Assembly (NCBI GenBank): GCA_029856375.1
Contig: JAHQWX010000074.1
Location: 1-7,656 of the forward strand
Direction: 5' to 3'
Source: Promethearchaeia archaeon
GTDB lineage: Archaea > Asgardarchaeota > Lokiarchaeia > Sigyniarchaeales > SOKP01
Length of the DNA: 7,656 nucleotides
The notes under the pieces were generated by a model, which searched no databases, had not been told where the DNA came from, and worked only from the letters and a program-made list of their open reading frames with translations. Both the position numbers and the translations under genes were made by a program. This document shows, in pieces, positions 6,209 to 7,656 of this stretch (position 1 is the stretch's first letter; each line of letters opens with the position of its first letter).

Positions 6209-7656
6209 ATGCCCCAAGTTGGAGAAGATAATAATAAAGTTGAGGTTGATCTCACAGATGAAGAGATTAAAAAAATTAAATCACTGCTTGGAAGGAACGC
6301 TTATAATACTGAATGGGGTATGTTCGATGTTATGGGTAGCGAACACTGCTCTTATAAATCGTCCCGACCAAAGCTAAAACTTTTTGAACCAGCTGAGAAA
6401 AACTACGATCATGTGCTTGCAGGTCCCGGACAAGATGCTGGAGTTGTTGAAATTGGTGATGGTTATTGCATTGCTTTTAGAATTGAATCGCACAACCATC
6501 CTTCTGCAATAGAACCCTACCATGGAGCAGCGACAGGAATCGGCGGAATAATCCGGGATATTCTCTGTATGGGTATGAGGCCGATTGCTTTATTAGATCC
6601 TTTAAGATTTGGTAAATTAGAAAACAATCCACACTCTCAATGGTTATTAAAATATGTAGTGAAAGGCATTGCAGATTATGGGAATTGTACAGGTATACCA
6701 ACTATCGGTGGTGAAGTCGAATTTGATGATAGTTATGAACATAATTGTCTTGTAAATGTTGCTTGCATTGGTATTGGTAAGTTAGAAGATTTAGCACCTA
6801 GTAGAGCTAGTAAACCAGGAGATTATGCGGTATTGATGGGAAACTCTACGGGACGAGATGGTATTCATGGAGTCACTTTCGCTTCAAAAACATTAACAGA
6901 CGCTTCAGAAGAAGATAGACCTGCAGTGCAAATAGCAGATCCCTTCTCTAAAAAGTTAATTATTGAAGCTACCGTTGAAGCGGTAAAAACTGGATACATC
7001 AGAGGATTAAAAGACTTAGGTGGGGGCGGTCTATCGTGCGCTTCAAGCGAATTAACTGGGGATGGTGGTACTGGTCTTGAATTTGATGTGAATAAAGTAT
7101 TCAGAAGAGAACCAAATATGACACCGTTCGAAGTGATGCTCTCAGAATCACAAGAACGAATGTTGTTTATTGTAAAATCTGAAGGCTTGGAAACCGTGTT
7201 AAATGTCTTCAAGAAATATGAAGTAAATCACGCAATTCTAGGTAGAATTGATGATTCCAAAATCTTGAGAGTAAAAGATCGGGAGAAAACAGTCGTAGAA
7301 TTAGATCCTACATTATTGTCCGACTTTCCAGTAATTATAAGAGAAGAAACTCGTCCCGGAAACTTAGATGCATTATTAAAGCAAGAAACTCCAAATCGAA
7401 ATTTAGATTTAGACGAAATTGCGTATCGCCTAATCGGTTCTCCAAATATATGCAGCAAGGAATGGATATATAGACAGTACGATCACGAAGTTGGAGTGAG
7501 ATCCGTGATAAAATGTGGTGAAGGCGATTCTGGAGTATTACGAATTATAGGAACTGATAAATACATATCTGCCAGCGTGGGATGCAATTCTAAGCATTGC
7601 TATCTCGATCCATACGAAGGTGCTATAGGGGCAGTTGTAGAGGTTGGTTGTAATAT
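6209..7656 (+). CDS. purL: phosphoribosylformylglycinamidine synthase subunit PurL (partial, C-terminus off window)
   Basis: The large ATP-using subunit converting FGAR to FGAM with ammonia from PurQ. The frame is open from the ATG to the right edge: 482 codons of the 720-770 usual for small PurL, so about a third is missing. Motifs in order: GSEHCSYKSSRPKL (43-56) with the active-site His46, AGPGQDAGVVEIG (71-83), FRIESHNHPSAIEPY (90-104) with its conserved His95/His97, GAATGIGGIIRDI (106-118), TGIPTIGGEVEFD (161-173), GNSTGRDGIHG (211-221), KDLGGGGLSCASSE (268-281), MLSESQERML (310-319), YDHEVG (424-429) and NSKHCYLDPYEGA (460-472). It begins directly with the helical N-terminus and lacks the long linker of the fused bacterial PurL, consistent with dependence on separate PurS and PurQ just upstream. 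Confidence 0.96.
   Translation, partial: MPQVGEDNNKVEVDLTDEEIKKIKSLLGRNAYNTEWGMFDVMGSEHCSYKSSRPKLKLFEPAEKNYDHVLAGPGQDAGVVEIGDGYCIAFRIESHNHPSAIEPYHGAATGIGGIIRDILCMGMRPIALLDPLRFGKLENNPHSQWLLKYVVKGIADYGNCTGIPTIGGEVEFDDSYEHNCLVNVACIGIGKLEDLAPSRASKPGDYAVLMGNSTGRDGIHGVTFASKTLTDASEEDRPAVQIADPFSKKLIIEATVEAVKTGYIRGLKDLGGGGLSCASSELTGDGGTGLEFDVNKVFRREPNMTPFEVMLSESQERMLFIVKSEGLETVLNVFKKYEVNHAILGRIDDSKILRVKDREKTVVELDPTLLSDFPVIIREETRPGNLDALLKQETPNRNLDLDEIAYRLIGSPNICSKEWIYRQYDHEVGVRSVIKCGEGDSGVLRIIGTDKYISASVGCNSKHCYLDPYEGAIGAVVEVGCN

Noticed and set aside
6477..7458. Three minus-strand open frames (6477-6701, 6865-7212, 7228-7458)
   Set aside because: All are antisense to the continuous purL frame, which carries conserved motifs throughout; none has a recognisable product.

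Overview
This is an AT-rich window (about one third GC by eye) from a prokaryotic chromosome. It is dominated by de novo purine synthesis. The likely source is an archaeon, possibly an Asgard/Lokiarchaeota-like lineage. The supporting signs are TATA-like A/T boxes about 35-45 bases before several starts, few clear Shine-Dalgarno sites, a bare oligo-T tract after one gene, loosely packed genes, and FGAM synthase split into PurS, PurQ and small PurL. An AT-rich bacterium with the same split PurSQL is not excluded, so this placement is an inference.

Layout. The minus strand from 799 to the left edge holds the N-terminal half of a PurF-like protein. A divergent promoter region of about 200 bp separates it from a plus-strand FGGY kinase closest to glycerol kinase (998-2596), which is followed by a T10 tract. 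After a gene-free AT-rich stretch of 229 bp come an alpha/beta hydrolase (2826-3659) and a small MazG-like nucleotide pyrophosphohydrolase (3698-4066). Then comes the purine block: purC (4150-5118), purS (5212-5472), purQ (5493-6200) and purL (6209 to the right edge, incomplete).

How the genes work together. PurS, PurQ and PurL form the FGAM synthase complex (step 4: FGAR, glutamine and ATP to FGAM). PurC performs the later ATP-dependent coupling of aspartate to CAIR, giving SAICAR. PurQ is a glutaminase that feeds ammonia to PurL. purS, purQ and purL are closely spaced (20 and 8 nt) and almost certainly co-transcribed; purC has a longer gap and may have its own promoter. The kinase, hydrolase and MazG-like gene have no obvious biochemical tie to this pathway, apart from the loose nucleotide theme of MazG.

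The most interesting point is the PurF-like protein. It keeps the overall layout of amidophosphoribosyltransferase but lacks the N-terminal catalytic cysteine, and the arginine and asparagine of the glutamine site also appear to be gone. It may use free ammonia or have another role. Secondary oddities are an altered substrate pocket in the kinase and a non-standard nucleophile elbow in the hydrolase. I see no mobile element, CRISPR array, tRNA or rRNA. The window looks mostly like ordinary core metabolism.
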